Source of the DNA: Cymbomonas tetramitiformis
Lineage: Eukaryota > Chlorophyta > Pyramimonadophyceae > Pyramimonadales > Pyramimonadaceae
DNA length: 64,000 nt
NCBI GenBank assembly: GCA_001247695.2
Contig: LGRX02034701.1
Location: 1 to 64,000, forward strand
Direction: 5' to 3'
Both the position numbers and the translations under genes were made by a program. Below, one piece after another: positions 41,728 to 52,113 of this stretch (its first letter is position 1; each line of letters opens with the position of its first letter). The notes under the pieces are model-generated. The model was given only the letters and a program-made list of their open reading frames with translations. It had not been told where the DNA came from and made no database searches.

Positions 41728-43100
41728 GTTACTACGCTGCTGAAGTACGAAAAAGCTCTGCTACGAGTACGACAGCGAGCAAGGTGACCGTGGGCTCTAA
41801 AATCGAGGTGTTCTGGAAAGACGATGACAGCTTCTACCCGGGTGTGGTGAAGGAGTTCAACGAGGACGGGAAGGCGCACGTGCTCTACGACGACGGCGAC
41901 GAGGAGACACTGGACTTGTCCGAGGAGAACTTCAAAATCATCAACAGCGTGTCAGAGTTGACGGACGAGGCAGCGGACGCGGACGGCGAGAACATCAAGC
42001 GGATCAGCGGAGGCAACTACGAAGAGTACAAGCGCGGTGGTGCTGTACAAAACTTCCTCACGCGCTCACTCTGTGAGCGGTGGAGGGGTGAGTTGGGACC
42101 TTCCCGGCTCACGGAACTGGCAGTGACAATGCAGAGAAAAGCACTGCTGGACACGACGATGAGCAACTACGGACCGAAGGCGCGGCGCTTCATTTTATTT
42201 TGTGAGCAGCACCAACGGCCGTGGCTGCCAGCATCGGAGGCGACGGTGTTGCTGTACATCGCCTCTCTGTTGAAGGACGGGGGCATCAAGTCGGCCTCCT
42301 TGCAGCCGTACCTGTCTGCCATCAACAACTACCACGAGGACCTACGGTTTCCTGGACCAGCGAAGGGTCGTTCTGTGACCCGAGCTGTGAAGGGGATGGC
42401 GACCATCCAGGCGGAGCTGGCAGTGCAGGAGGAGAACATCGAGACCCAGCGGACGTGGCTGCCAGCGGCACACGTACGACGTGTGCACGAAGCAGCGCTG
42501 AAGTTGACTCCGAGATCGCCTGAGGAGCTGCGGCTACTGCGAGCCTTCGCCTACGTGGTTGTTGCCTTCGTGACCTTCGGCAGACCGGACACGGGGACTT
42601 CGTTGTCACGGCAGCACGTTCATTGTGGCGACAGTGAGTTCTCGGTGGTGCTGCTAAAAGAGAAAGGACGGCGGCACCACCTGGTGAAGAGACGCCTGTG
42701 CATCCCCTGGAAGGGGGTGGCTCTTTTGAAGGAGCTGATCGAGCACTGGGAGTTCCACCGTGACACGGCTTGGAACAGTTCTGAGAAGACTCAACCTGAC
42801 GCCTACTGGCTGCTACCCGAGGACCCGAAGAACTTCAAGGCTTCCGTGGCAAATGACTGGATTGGTCTGGCTCTCAGCGAGCTGGACTGCAGACCCCCGG
42901 AAGGAGGTCACTTTTCTGCACACAGCACCCGGAAGGGTGCCACGACGTGTGCTCGAGCTGTGGGTGTTGCAATGGAGAAAGTGTGCTTCTTTGGAGGCTG
43001 GTCACAGTTCTCTTCGGCAGTGCAGCACTACATCGACCCGACAGCTCTGAGGGACACAGACATGGACTACTACTTCGCTTGGTTAACATGGTCACAGTGA
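41727..43100 (+). CDS. ORF3 of YR copy 2: Tudor-like module and tyrosine recombinase, intact
   Basis: 458 codons open from SYYAAEVRKSS to WLTWSQ. The Tudor-like module (about residues 20-75) reads SKIEVFWKDDDSFYPGVVKE and YDDGDEETLDLSEENFKII. Such modules bind modified histone or protein tails in other proteins, so it may steer integration; that is inference. The recombinase has a SAM-like core (TTMSNYGPKARRFILFCE, INNYHEDLRFPGPAKG), a box-I region FVTFGRPDTG, GGHFSAHSTRKGAT with HxxR, GGWSQ and HYIDP with the nucleophilic Tyr. There is no upstream ATG in frame. The frame overlaps the ORF2 stop, so a -1 shift or a GTG restart is needed, or the first Met (deep inside) is used. Confidence 0.9.
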   Translation, partial: SYYAAEVRKSSATSTTASKVTVGSKIEVFWKDDDSFYPGVVKEFNEDGKAHVLYDDGDEETLDLSEENFKIINSVSELTDEAADADGENIKRISGGNYEEYKRGGAVQNFLTRSLCERWRGELGPSRLTELAVTMQRKALLDTTMSNYGPKARRFILFCEQHQRPWLPASEATVLLYIASLLKDGGIKSASLQPYLSAINNYHEDLRFPGPAKGRSVTRAVKGMATIQAELAVQEENIETQRTWLPAAHVRRVHEAALKLTPRSPEELRLLRAFAYVVVAFVTFGRPDTGTSLSRQHVHCGDSEFSVVLLKEKGRRHHLVKRRLCIPWKGVALLKELIEHWEFHRDTAWNSSEKTQPDAYWLLPEDPKNFKASVANDWIGLALSELDCRPPEGGHFSAHSTRKGATTCARAVGVAMEKVCFFGGWSQFSSAVQHYIDPTALRDTDMDYYFAWLTWSQ

Positions 43101-43149
43101 CAGAGATCAGATTTCTTTTGTGTACCTCACAATTTCATCTTTTGTTTCA

Positions 43150-43534
43150 TGGCAAATGAGGATTCGAGCAAAAGAGAAATGTTGAAATTGGAGTGCAACA
43201 GAATTTTTGTGGTTTCGGACTTTCAGAATCCGTGACTCCTGCTGCAGTAGAGCCGAATGACACATGTAGCTCCGTGACACAAACAGGATGTACAAGTAGC
43301 CACGAAGCGACACGCCTGTTCAGCTCTGTTCCTTTTGCTCTTCCCACCGCTCCCGACCCAGAGGACTCTTTCCTTTTGGTGATGTGCACAGACAGTCTGG
43401 ACATCTCATCAAAACTAGAATTTAGAAAGCATTCAAAAAGCACTTTATGCATTTTAAACACTTTACAAAATCTTTTTAATGAAATGTATTGCAGTGCCTG
43501 CCTTTGGCAAATGAGGATTCGAGCAAAAGAGAAA
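43150..43534 (+). repeat. B1-A2-B2 right end of YR copy 2
   Basis: B1 43150-43179 and B2 43505-43534 are identical 30-mers. A2 43180-43342 repeats A1 with a C-to-G change near its start (TGTTGAAATT). The Copia-2 frame resumes at 43535 with CTGGAAGTTC. Confidence 0.93.
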
Positions 43535-45519
43535 CTGGAAGTTCGCGGAGTTCAGCAAGTGGAATGAGGAGAGAGGACCGTTTCAGGTGGATTTGTGTGC
43601 TGACGAGCACAACTGTCAGGTGCCAGAGCATTACTCGTTGTCGAACTCGGTGTTCTCTCACTGCCTGACTGGGAAGAGTTTCTACGGGAACCCGCCGTAC
43701 GAGGACTCTTTCATTGAGAAGTTGCTGGCGAAGGTTCTTATGGACTTCTCTAAAGTTCCTACGGGTACGAGGTTCTTGTTGGTGGTGCCGTACAAGCCGA
43801 ACGCGTGGTGGTGGAGGCTGGCCACCAAGTTCGAGGAGTTGCACATTTATTCTAAGGGAAGTGTGATATTCTCTGTGAGAACTGATCAGTGCTACAATGT
43901 GCTGGAGCTGGTGGAATCGGAGCCAGGCAGGGTTTTTTCGGGGAACTCCCTGGCCTTTAGTGGTGTTGTATTTGGATCAGTTTGTGGTGCTCACAGTGGA
44001 CGCGAAGGTCATTGCACACATCAGGTTGGGTCACACGTGTGACAGATACATCGACGTCATGGACTTACAGGGGGTGAACCTTGGTGTGAGTTCGGAGGAG
44101 TTGAGGGACAGCTGTGTGAGGCGGTGTTCGGAGAATTGTATGGCGTGTCAGGTGGCGGCACCGAAGAGACCATCGCAGACAGCGGATAAGGGAAGGGTCC
44201 CGAAGGCTGTGCAGAAGGTCATGGAGAAGAGGAAAGTGTCGTTCAGAATGGGGCAGCTGACTTTCACTGATCATGGTGGACCGTTCGTGAAGTCTACTAA
44301 AGGCTATCGTGGGTACACTATACACGTGGACGACTATTCTGACGTGTGTCATTTTTTATGTGTGGACTCAGAAGTTGGAGTATACTGACGCTCTGGAGCA
44401 CTATCGGAAGATAGTGAAGGCTACTGGCAGAGTATTTCTGGAGGAGACTCGGATGGAGCAGGTGGTGTACGACTTGGACGTACTGGTGCTGCACTCTGAC
44501 AATGACACAACGATCGTTGCCAGGAGGGCAAAGAAGTACTGTGAGGAACATGCCATTGTGCAGCGGACGACCTCGCCGTACCTACATGAGAACAATGCGC
44601 GGGCCGAGACTATCAACAAGTTGCTACAAACGAAGGCAAGGGCTATGCTGGCTACTGCTGGGTTGCCTGCTACTATGTGGCCGCTGGCGATGAGGTACGC
44701 TGTCTTTTTGTTGAACAGGTTGGCGAAGGCAAGACTGGGGATACAGGCGAGTATGCAGATGCTGAACCAGAAGTACGATCTGTCAGTCTTGAGGATGTTC
44801 CGGTGTCGAGCTTTTGCTTATATCGATGCTACGTTGCGGACGAAGCTGGCTGATCGGGCTACACCTTTGATCTACGTGGGGCAGGAGGAGAAATCAACGG
44901 CCTACCTGTTGCACAGTCCGGAGAAGCAGAAGGTGGTGCGCAGTGGGATGGTACGGTTTGACGAGCGCGTGGATCAGTACGGCAAGCTGGTGATGTCGTG
45001 GGATCCTGCTATGCTGAGGCCGTTCAAGTCTTTATATGACTGCACGAGCCTGGACGGAAAGTTCGTTTCTGCCTTCACAGGAGGAGCGACAATTATACTG
45101 GATCTGCGGGTCTACGTAGAGCCGAGAGGTGACGAGTTCACCGGTGTTGTGAAACTCAGCAGTGCTGGTGGGGGATGGTTCTGGACGCCTGTTAGTGTAT
45201 TTCTGGAGGCGAAGGTAGAGCATCTCGCGTTGCTGTTTGAGTATTGTGGGAAACTGACTGTGAATTCCTTTTATCCTGTGTTCGAGAAGGTGGAGGTGCA
45301 GTGGTCAGAAGGAGATGACTGGGAGATGACTGGGCCACGGCACGGGGAGAACACACGTTGCCGTATCAGGTAATTTTGGAGCGTCATGCTGATGAACTGG
45401 GGAAGTCAATCGACATCGGGGAGTATCAGGTGAGGTTTTCAAATCGGCACGTGGCACTGGCGGCACGGGAGGAGATAGCAAAGTGGTTACCGGTTGGGGT
45501 GACGGAGCCGAAGGGCTGA
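43535..45519 (+). pseudogene. pol: Copia-2 methyltransferase-like domain and integrase
   Basis: Starting WKFAEFSKWNEERGPFQVDL, the methyltransferase-like domain has KSFYGNPPYEDSFIEKL and RFLLVVPYKPNAWWWRL. Copia-1 has GPFTLELFAS and YGNPPYEHD at the same place. A frameshift near 43950 leads to the integrase zinc site (VIAHIRLGHTCDRY ... CSENCMACQ) and LTFTDHGGPFVKSTKGYRGY with the first Asp. A second shift near 44370 leads to LHSDNDTT (second Asp) and NNARAETINKLLQT (Glu). The C-terminal part includes PLIYVGQEEKSTAYLLHSPE. A third shift near 45370 precedes the last codons, ending PKG at 45519. RT is absent. Confidence 0.88.
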
Positions 45520-45529
45520 TCTCAGTTGG

Positions 45530-46200
45530 TGGTATAACTACCACGAGCACTTGGGTTTCCCCGGACCAGCAAAGGGAAAAGTCGTGACCAGGGCTGCAAA
45601 GGTGATGTCTTCGATTCAGATAGAGTTGGCTCTGCAGCAGACGTGGCTGCCGGCAAGATACATCAGGACGGTGCATCGAGCGGCATTGCAGCCGCGTCCA
45701 AGTTCAGCACAAGAGCTGCAGTTGTCGTGGGCCTACGTCTACGTCGTGATTATTTTTGTCACCTTTGGATGTGCAGACACAAACATGACCATGCTGCGGG
45801 ACAACGTGAGCTCGGCAGAGGACGAGCTTATGGTTGTAGGGGGGTCGACATTACTTGCTGAAGAGACGCCTAGGGATTCCATGGAAAGGATTGCAGCAGC
45901 TTACGGAGCTGCTGGAACATTGGGCGCAGCAGCGTGACTCAGTGCGGGCGAGATCATCATTGGACCTGCCGAGCAGCTCCTGGCAGCTACCGGGTGATAG
46001 CAAGCACCCGAAGGCTGCAGTTGCACACGACTGGACTGGTGTGGCTTTGGACATGCTGGGATGTCGCCCGCTAGAGGGGGATTACTTCTCTGCGCACAGC
46101 AGCCGGAAGGGTGCTGCCAGTTGCGCTCATGCAGCGGGTGCAGCATTGGAGAAGCAGTGAGAGACACTGACATGGACTAGTACTTTGAATGGTTGACAAG
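45530..46200 (+). pseudogene. Tyrosine recombinase remnant lacking the catalytic Tyr
   Basis: The first frame (to about 45850) reads NYHEHLGFPGPAKGKVVTRA and SAQELQLSWAYVYVVIIFVT. The second (45855-46160) reads LKRRLGIPWKGLQQLTELLE, GCRPLEGDYFSAHSSRKGAA with HxxR, then AALEKQ and a stop. Compared with copy 2, about 57 bp coding for GGWSQ...HYIDP are deleted here, and sequence resumes with the match to RDTDMDYYF. It cannot be an active recombinase. Confidence 0.85.
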
Positions 46201-46243
46201 GTCACAGTGACGGAAGTTCAAAACTCTTCAAGGTGCCTCACGT

Positions 46244-46267
46244 TCATCATCATCATCGTCGTCGTCG

Positions 46268-46299
<32 letters not shown>

Positions 46300-46302
46300 A
46301 TC
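46244..46302 (+). repeat. (TCA/TCG)n trinucleotide microsatellite
   Basis: Alternating TCATCATCA and TCGTCGTCG blocks lie between the recombinase remnant and B1 of the old YR element. Confidence 0.9.
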
Positions 46303-46672
46303 TTTGTTGAGTTGCAAACGAGGATTCAAGCAAAAGTGAAACATTTAAATTGGAGTATCTTGGTGGTTTCAGAAACTTGAATCCATGACTCCTGCTTCAG
46401 TCGAGATAGAATGACACGAGTGGTATCATGACAAATGGCCACAAACCGGTAGAGCCATTCAGCTCTGATCCTTTTGCTTCCCAGGAGTGTTTTCACCCTA
46501 ACCCAACCCAGGGGACTCTGCTGACTTTGATGCATGAATGGAGAGACACTTGAACATAATACTAAAGCATATGATTTTAGCAAACATAAACGGCGCACAA
46601 AAGCATTTAATGCGAAGTATTGCAGTGCCAGCCTTTGTGGAATGAGGATTCGAGCAAAGGTGAAATGGTTAA

Positions 46673-46976
46673 ATCGCATCAGAGAGTAGTCTTAGAGATT
46701 CTCGAATCAGTGGGTTGAGCTTTGTTTCCCGGACCGTTAGATCAAGAGTAGGTGCTTTTAGTTTTCCTGATCAAAGATCTCACGGTTTCGTCATCGACAG
46801 CTTAAAATGGTTCCGTACCGCTGTCCTTTTGAATTCCCACCCACCAAATCTAGTGACTCTATTGCTTTGCATCAGATTCAACGGACGCCTTTCAAAGAGC
46901 AGATTAATTTACTAGCTAGTGAGGCCCAATAGTAAGCAAAACACTTTTAATGAAAGCTAGTTCTTGATAAGAAGGA
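46673..46976. other. No gene recognised
   Basis: Sequence between the YR relic and the next probable host gene. A short frame at 46715-46915 has no known features. Confidence 0.3.
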
Positions 46977-48770
46977 TCAGATGCACAGTGACATATCTTG
47001 CTTGCTGACAACTGCACATCCTTGCGCCACTATCTCAAGCACACGGGAAGCGTCCAAATTCAAACAGCCGGGAGAAGTCAAGTTCATCCATAAGGGAGGG
47101 AGCAACACCTTCGTAAGAAGCTCGCCCGCCCTGAAGAGATATTCGCCTTTGGCTTTGCTCACCTCCCGGATGGAGTGGGTGATGTGCAAAATTTCTTCAT
47201 TTCCACAGGTTGCAAAGGAGGGAATGGACCTCAAAAATGTCTCCTTTTCCTAATCCATTCAAACCACAAGAGGGGCTACAGGCTCTCAGTCCCGCGTCAA
47301 CCAGAACAATACAAGAGGGGCTACAGGCTCTCAGACTCACGTCCCATGCCTCCCGATTGTTATCCCAGCTTCCATCACAGCCCACTGAATTGTAAACTAC
47401 AAATCATGAGCCCCGCGTGCCTGCAGAGTCGGTGCGCCACATCCAAATAAAACTGCGCAATAGTTCAGGCTGTTTAGCGCCTTAGCCAGGCATGTGTCTC
47501 CATTGGCAAAGGGCACCTGGATGTGTAGAGGCTCGAATTTCCCCCCCCTAAACATCTCGCGGGTTGATTTTCTTGCAACTGGAAGCGTGTTCTGGATAGT
47601 TCTTGAGGCACGGGTGTTGCTGTGCTGTTGGTCCATCCACAAGTCACGCACCTTCACGCGTGTTGGGGTCTTCTGCTGCAGAAGTCTCAGATACTCTGCG
47701 TGCTGCATTTTGATGAGCCCCGTTGTCTGGGACATCTCGGAGGCCTTCGCAGTCACAAACTCCACCTGCTTGTCAGGCGCTGCCAGGCTGGCGACGCCGT
47801 GCCCTCTCGTCACGGTGCTCACCAACTCCCATAATTCTTCCCTCTCTGGCTTCTTTGCCGTAGTTTCCACTCTCGGCTCTTGTGCCTTTGACCGCTTGGG
47901 GTATATTCCCTTGAGACTGTAGCTCGGTACCGCCGACGTGCTGCTCCGCAGCAAGCGCTTTGGAGACCGGGCCTTGGCTACTGGTTTGGGCGCCGGTATG
48001 GGCAACTGCACCTCGGTGTCTGACCCTTCCACCTCGGCATCTTGATCTTCCAAGTCGTAGTCAAAAGAGGCGCGGTGCTTAGGTGTGGGCGCCTTACCCT
48101 TCTTGCCGAGCTCTTGTGCCATGTTTGCAAGGTGGGCCATCGTTTTCAGCTTGGGGGGCTTCGTTGCAAGCGCTGTGTCCCTGAGGCCCATAAAGCGTCG
48201 AGGAGGAGCCTCATCGGGGTCGTCCTCATGCATCGTGGTTTTGAAATCAGTGATGCTCCGAGTCCGGCATGCAACGGTGTGCCGAGCCTGATTCTTGATG
48301 GGATGCAGTACTTCTACGACGGACTTGAGGTCCACAGGGGGATCAGACTCGAAGGAGTTCTCGACAACGGGTGCAGTCGAGGGTGCAGTGACGTTATGTA
48401 TTCCAGCCCGGCGGTACAACTTCAAAGAGCCGAAGAGGACAATGTAATGGACCGGGTCCTCCGAAGTTGCAGAGGAACAGTCGAAGACGACGTCCCCCGC
48501 CCGAAATTCTTCAAGGGTCAGCGAGTCGGCTAGGGTCACCTGGGTAGGTTTTCCCTCCACCGGCGCGAGCGTGAGCCGAGGGTTCCCCTAGGCCCGAGGG
48601 GGGCCACCGCCAAGAAGCCTTGGGCTTTCTATTGCCAAGAAATGGATCCTCAAAGTGAACTTTTGATACTGCTCGCAGACAAGACCTATCTGATGGTAGT
48701 GTAGCCTCAATACCTTCAATGATGGTTGCGCGAACTCTAGTGCGAGATTACTCTTGTGCACAACGTTCAC
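46977..48770 (-). CDS. Likely host gene with cyclic-nucleotide-binding-like segments
   Basis: The main exon (48590 to about 47400, minus) starts after an acceptor-like CTAG with LTLAPVEGKPTQVTLADSLT. It has LEEFRAGDVVFDCSSATSED and PVHYIVLFGSLKLYRR, the pattern of a cyclic-nucleotide-binding beta roll. A long polar, Lys/Pro/Ser-rich linker follows (RFMGLRDTALATKPPKLKTM, EVQLPIPAPKPVAKARSPKR), probably disordered. Further minus-strand pieces at about 47250 (GKGDIFEVHSLLCNLW) and 47170-47100 (SKAKGEYLFRAGELL) look like parts of a second such domain in separate exons. Sequence at 48770-48590 (FAQPSLKVLRLHYHQI) may be an upstream exon. Codon-level exon limits are not secure. No transposon motif is present, so this is the best candidate for a cellular gene in the window. 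Confidence 0.45.
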
Positions 48771-48779
48771 ATTTGTCGA

Positions 48780-50750
48780 TATGATGTGTTATCACATCTA
48801 CACCGTGAATTTCGTGCAGAATACTCGTGATAACCAACAAAGATGAAATATAGGAACTTCGCGATCTCAACTACGCAAGTCTGTGCAACCCGTCCTTCGA
48901 AGGTGTAACAGCAGGTGTTTCAAGGCGGGCGTTTGCGAGCTGAAATTCAGGGCCGCAGGCTACATTTCATGTACAGCTCGAACGCGTGGTACACTCGCTA
49001 CGGGCTGAACGTGTCACAAGGCAAACTGCAGTGCAAGCTATACCCGTCGTGGGTGAGGCAAACGTCTTCTGATCGAGGAGAAAAAGTAAATGTGCTGTAT
49101 GGCTATGACCACGAAGAAGGGTACAATTGGAAAACGTAGCGATAACTTCGAGAATGTTGGCAACAGTTTGCATTAAAGCAAATTCCGGAGACTTCGAGAA
49201 GAGGCGTCGAGGGAATCCTTGTCACAAAGTGCGAACAGCCCAATTCTTCCCCCAAATGACACGAGACAGGTTGCCTGCAAAATTCACTTTTTTCCGATCT
49301 GATGCATTGCAAGTGACTGGCAGTTAGCCTCACGGTTAATCGATCCGGTCGAGTGGTGAACAATGAAGCGCTGTCCACAAAAGTTGAGCTCAGCTTTAGT
49401 CTCGAATACTAGACGCCTCTCGCCGGAGATTCATATTTGCGCGCGAGACTTGGGAAGCGCAAGGAGCTAAAGGGCAGCGGGGACGCGCCAGCATGCTCTC
49501 GTCCGCGAAATTTAGAATGCCTGAAATGTTCGATAAGAACTGCGCCAACTCCTGCTTGCTTTTGGCGTTTCGCGTTCCCGGGGGCGACTTGAGGAGTTCG
49601 GTTATCCTGTGGGGGCGCGGAAGATCTTCCAGAACGGTAAAAGAACAAGCGGGTTACATGACGGGCTGTAAAATACATGTAAGATCAAGCCGTAGCTTCG
49701 TGTGTTATCTCCCTGACAGGAGCAAGACCGCGCTCACGGACTGTAGGTGTGTCAAAGTGATGTCGCACAATCACGAACCTGCCGACAGTACTTAAGCGAA
49801 CGCCATCGAGCTCCGCCTTGACCCCCTCCACGTACTTTAGTTGTTTTCGTATTCCCGAACGCATATCAAGAACTCTCGTTTGGGTTTGAGCTCGAAGTTA
49901 ACAGAATCGGCGAGTACTATCCCTTCACTTCACCAACATAATCCATAGAGGAACGCACGAATTTTAGTGTTTCCAGTTATTTACATTTTATACGCAAGAG
50001 CAGGTAACAAGCTCTCTGACATACCAGCCGAGAAGGCGACGCGTTGTATCTGTTGTTGCTCGAAGCCCCAAACCCCACCCCTTTCGTTTGGGGTTTACTT
50101 TCAACTTTGGTTCTTGTTCCATCACAGTGAGTGGGATAAAATACCAGGAGAAATTTTCGGGGAGAAAAAGGGAGGAACCGTTTGACCTCTGGAGGGGGGG
50201 AAGAGGGAAAGGGGAGAAAGGGGGGGGAATAATAATAATAAAACATTTACGTCGCTGAGTAAGGCAAGGCCTTCGGAACGATCTACAAGAGTCTGTTCCC
50301 CTCATACATAACTGTCTCCTCCAAAGCAGGAGGCATTCCACAAAGCATGGAAGCAAGAGCGGGGGAAGGGGGAGGGGACTCTCGCCCACCTAACCTAGAG
50401 TCCTAGACCAAGGACTACTGTAAGGAGCAAAGATCAAAGAACAATGAACGACACGACAGGGCAAAGTCAAGGGGAATAGAAGATATAGAGAGGGGATGAC
50501 ACGCTCAGTTTGGAGCGCGGCGGCTATCGGACGCCACTTGGCTCTGCCGTCCATTTCCATGAAATATCGAAATCGTGATCGCACCCCGTCAGCTCCGTGA
50601 CCGTCGAACTTTCGCTCTTGCTTGCTTGGTCCGAAAGCCGCCGCGTTACACACTGGGCGTGGCATCCCCTCTCTATATATGTTATTCCCCTTGGGCAAGG
50701 TGGTTAGATGCGAAGCGGGAAGCCTAAAGCTAAACCTACACGCTTCAGCA
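48780..50750. other. Unassigned region with two short plus-strand ORFs
   Basis: The frame at 48915-49139 contains RLHFMYSSNAWYTRYGLNVS. The frame at 49493-49795 ends with CRCVKVMSHNHEPADST, a cysteine-histidine ending reminiscent of FLYWCH or FAR1/MULE-type DNA-binding domains. Neither is complete enough to name. From about 49970 on the sequence is low in complexity, with G-rich and A-rich runs and (AAT)n at about 50230. Confidence 0.25.
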
Positions 50751-50763
50751 AAACTGACTTGCT

Positions 50764-50784
50764 ATATGTATGTGTGTGTGTGTG

Positions 50785-50818
<34 letters not shown>

Positions 50819-50819
50819 T
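50764..50819. repeat. (GT)n(AT)n microsatellite
   Basis: A run of TGTGTG followed by a run of ATATAT, about 55 bp. Confidence 0.9.
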
Positions 50820-52112
50820 GTTGAAATAGATAGGCCCTGACCGGGAGTCCCGGTGCAGGCCCCTATGACAGATATCTAGGTAGCCAACACAGGACTGATG
50901 ACTGACCCGTAAGTTCGTGCTGTGACACACCGAGTGTCACAGGTAGCTAGACTCGAGACCGTTCCGACTCCGTGATCGTTCCGGGTATATCTAGCTAGGG
51001 TTTTATTTCTTAAGAAAGTTTATCTATATTGGTTCACTGACTGTCTGATATCTTGAACCGGGATATTCCAGTAGGTCGTGGACCCATTCCACGTTATTTT
51101 CCACAGCTAATTTGGCCATGATCGGCTAAAGCAGCCGCTTGGAGAGGTGGTGCGCAACGGCGCGTTTGGGTGCTCACGGGGGTTTTGAGATGAGCGGTTT
51201 GCGGTGAGCGTCTTTGGGCCGCGGCTATGGGGATTCGACCTGGACCGGGCTTCGTTGGCGCAATGTTCATTTACGGTATTCCGCTTGCCCTTGATGATAG
51301 GGCTTCGCTAGCAAGCGAATAGATATGATACAAGCGAGGTTATTATGGAACGATAATAACTCGCGCAGCGTAAGTGCGGGTGATGAGTGCAGTGCTTCGT
51401 CCGAAGTGACTGTTGTAGCTCAATGCTACCTCATTATACGCAATGCCCTGCATCTCATAGATGCCACCGCAATCGGGTTGTGAACCCATGCAAGGCATTG
51501 GTTGAACAATCAGTATCGGCTGAACGAATAAGCCATATGATACTCACATGTTAGTTCAGAACATGCTTGAAGCGAAGATGAGTTTTCTCCGAACCATTCG
51601 GTTCTTCAAGGTCCCATCTTGCTTTGCCATCTCGAGTCCAGAATATTGGCCTCTCGATTTGTCACTCAAGTCTCACCTTGAGTAAATGACAGATGATATG
51701 ACTGTACATGTCATAGTCGACCGTACTGACGACTGTCTGTCATTATAATATATGACATGACTCGACATGACATGACATGACATGACATGGTATGACATGT
51801 CTGACAGGTATGACATGTATGACATGTATGACATATGTGCCATCGGTCATAACCCTGACAGATCTCCCCTCTTAAGAGAGTTGTGACCTCACAACGGGCA
51901 TACCTTTGTATATGTCTTTGATGTCTTTGTTGTTGTTCCTGTTGCTGCTGCTGGTACTAGTCTTCTTACACCGATGTGAGGCGTCCCTCATGGTGTTTTT
52001 AGGATATTGGGGGGAACTGAGTCCACTTTAAACCCTCACCTTAGGCATTTAGCCTTACAGTTCTTAGGATGTAGCCCCCATGAATTGCGTATCGTATTGC
52101 AGAGTGACGTTT
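50820..52112. other. Old LTR-element flank, non-coding
   Basis: A stretch at about 51060-51160 (GCCATGATCGGCTAAAGCAG and neighbours) is similar to 55840-55945 (GCCATGTCTGGCTAAACAGC), just upstream of a gag-like ORF. Both are probably ends or leaders of related LTR elements. A TGACA-rich simple repeat lies at 51755-51835. No coding region was found. Confidence 0.4.
51755..51835. repeat. TGACA-based pentanucleotide repeat
   Basis: Runs of TGACATGACATGACATG and variants (GGTATGACATGTATGACAT). Confidence 0.85.
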
Positions 52113-52113
52113 C

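Larger units (their letters stand above)
38241..43534 (+). mobile_element. YR retrotransposon copy 2, inserted in Copia-2, 5294 bp
   Basis: Same plan as copy 1: A1 38241-38403, gag, ORF2, ORF3, B1 43150-43179, A2 43180-43342, B2 43505-43534. Outside the element the Copia-2 codons TGT AA and C TGG join to give Cys-Asn-Trp and continue the frame, so the insertion added no target duplication. This is expected of a tyrosine recombinase and differs from LTR integrases. Gag and ORF2 are broken, while ORF3 is complete. Confidence 0.95.
35867..45519 (+). mobile_element. Copia-2: Ty1/copia element split by YR copy 2 and 3'-truncated
   Basis: The left part (35867-38240) carries a probable LTR end, primer site, gag and protease. 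The right part (43535-45519) carries the methyltransferase-like domain and integrase. YR copy 2 lies between, within one codon. RT and RNase H and the 3' LTR are absent: the sequence passes near 45520 into a YR relic. Its domain order equals that of Copia-1, but sequence similarity is low, so they are distinct families. Confidence 0.88.
45523..46672 (+). mobile_element. Right end of an old YR element
   Basis: It contains a recombinase C-terminus, a trinucleotide microsatellite and degraded B1-A2-B2 repeats. B1 at about 46311-46341 reads GCAAACGAGGATTCAAGCAA, A2 follows with TTTAAATTGGAGTATC, and B2 at about 46640-46668 reads GGAATGAGGATTCGAGCAAA. The left border lies at the end of Copia-2 sequence. 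Confidence 0.8.
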
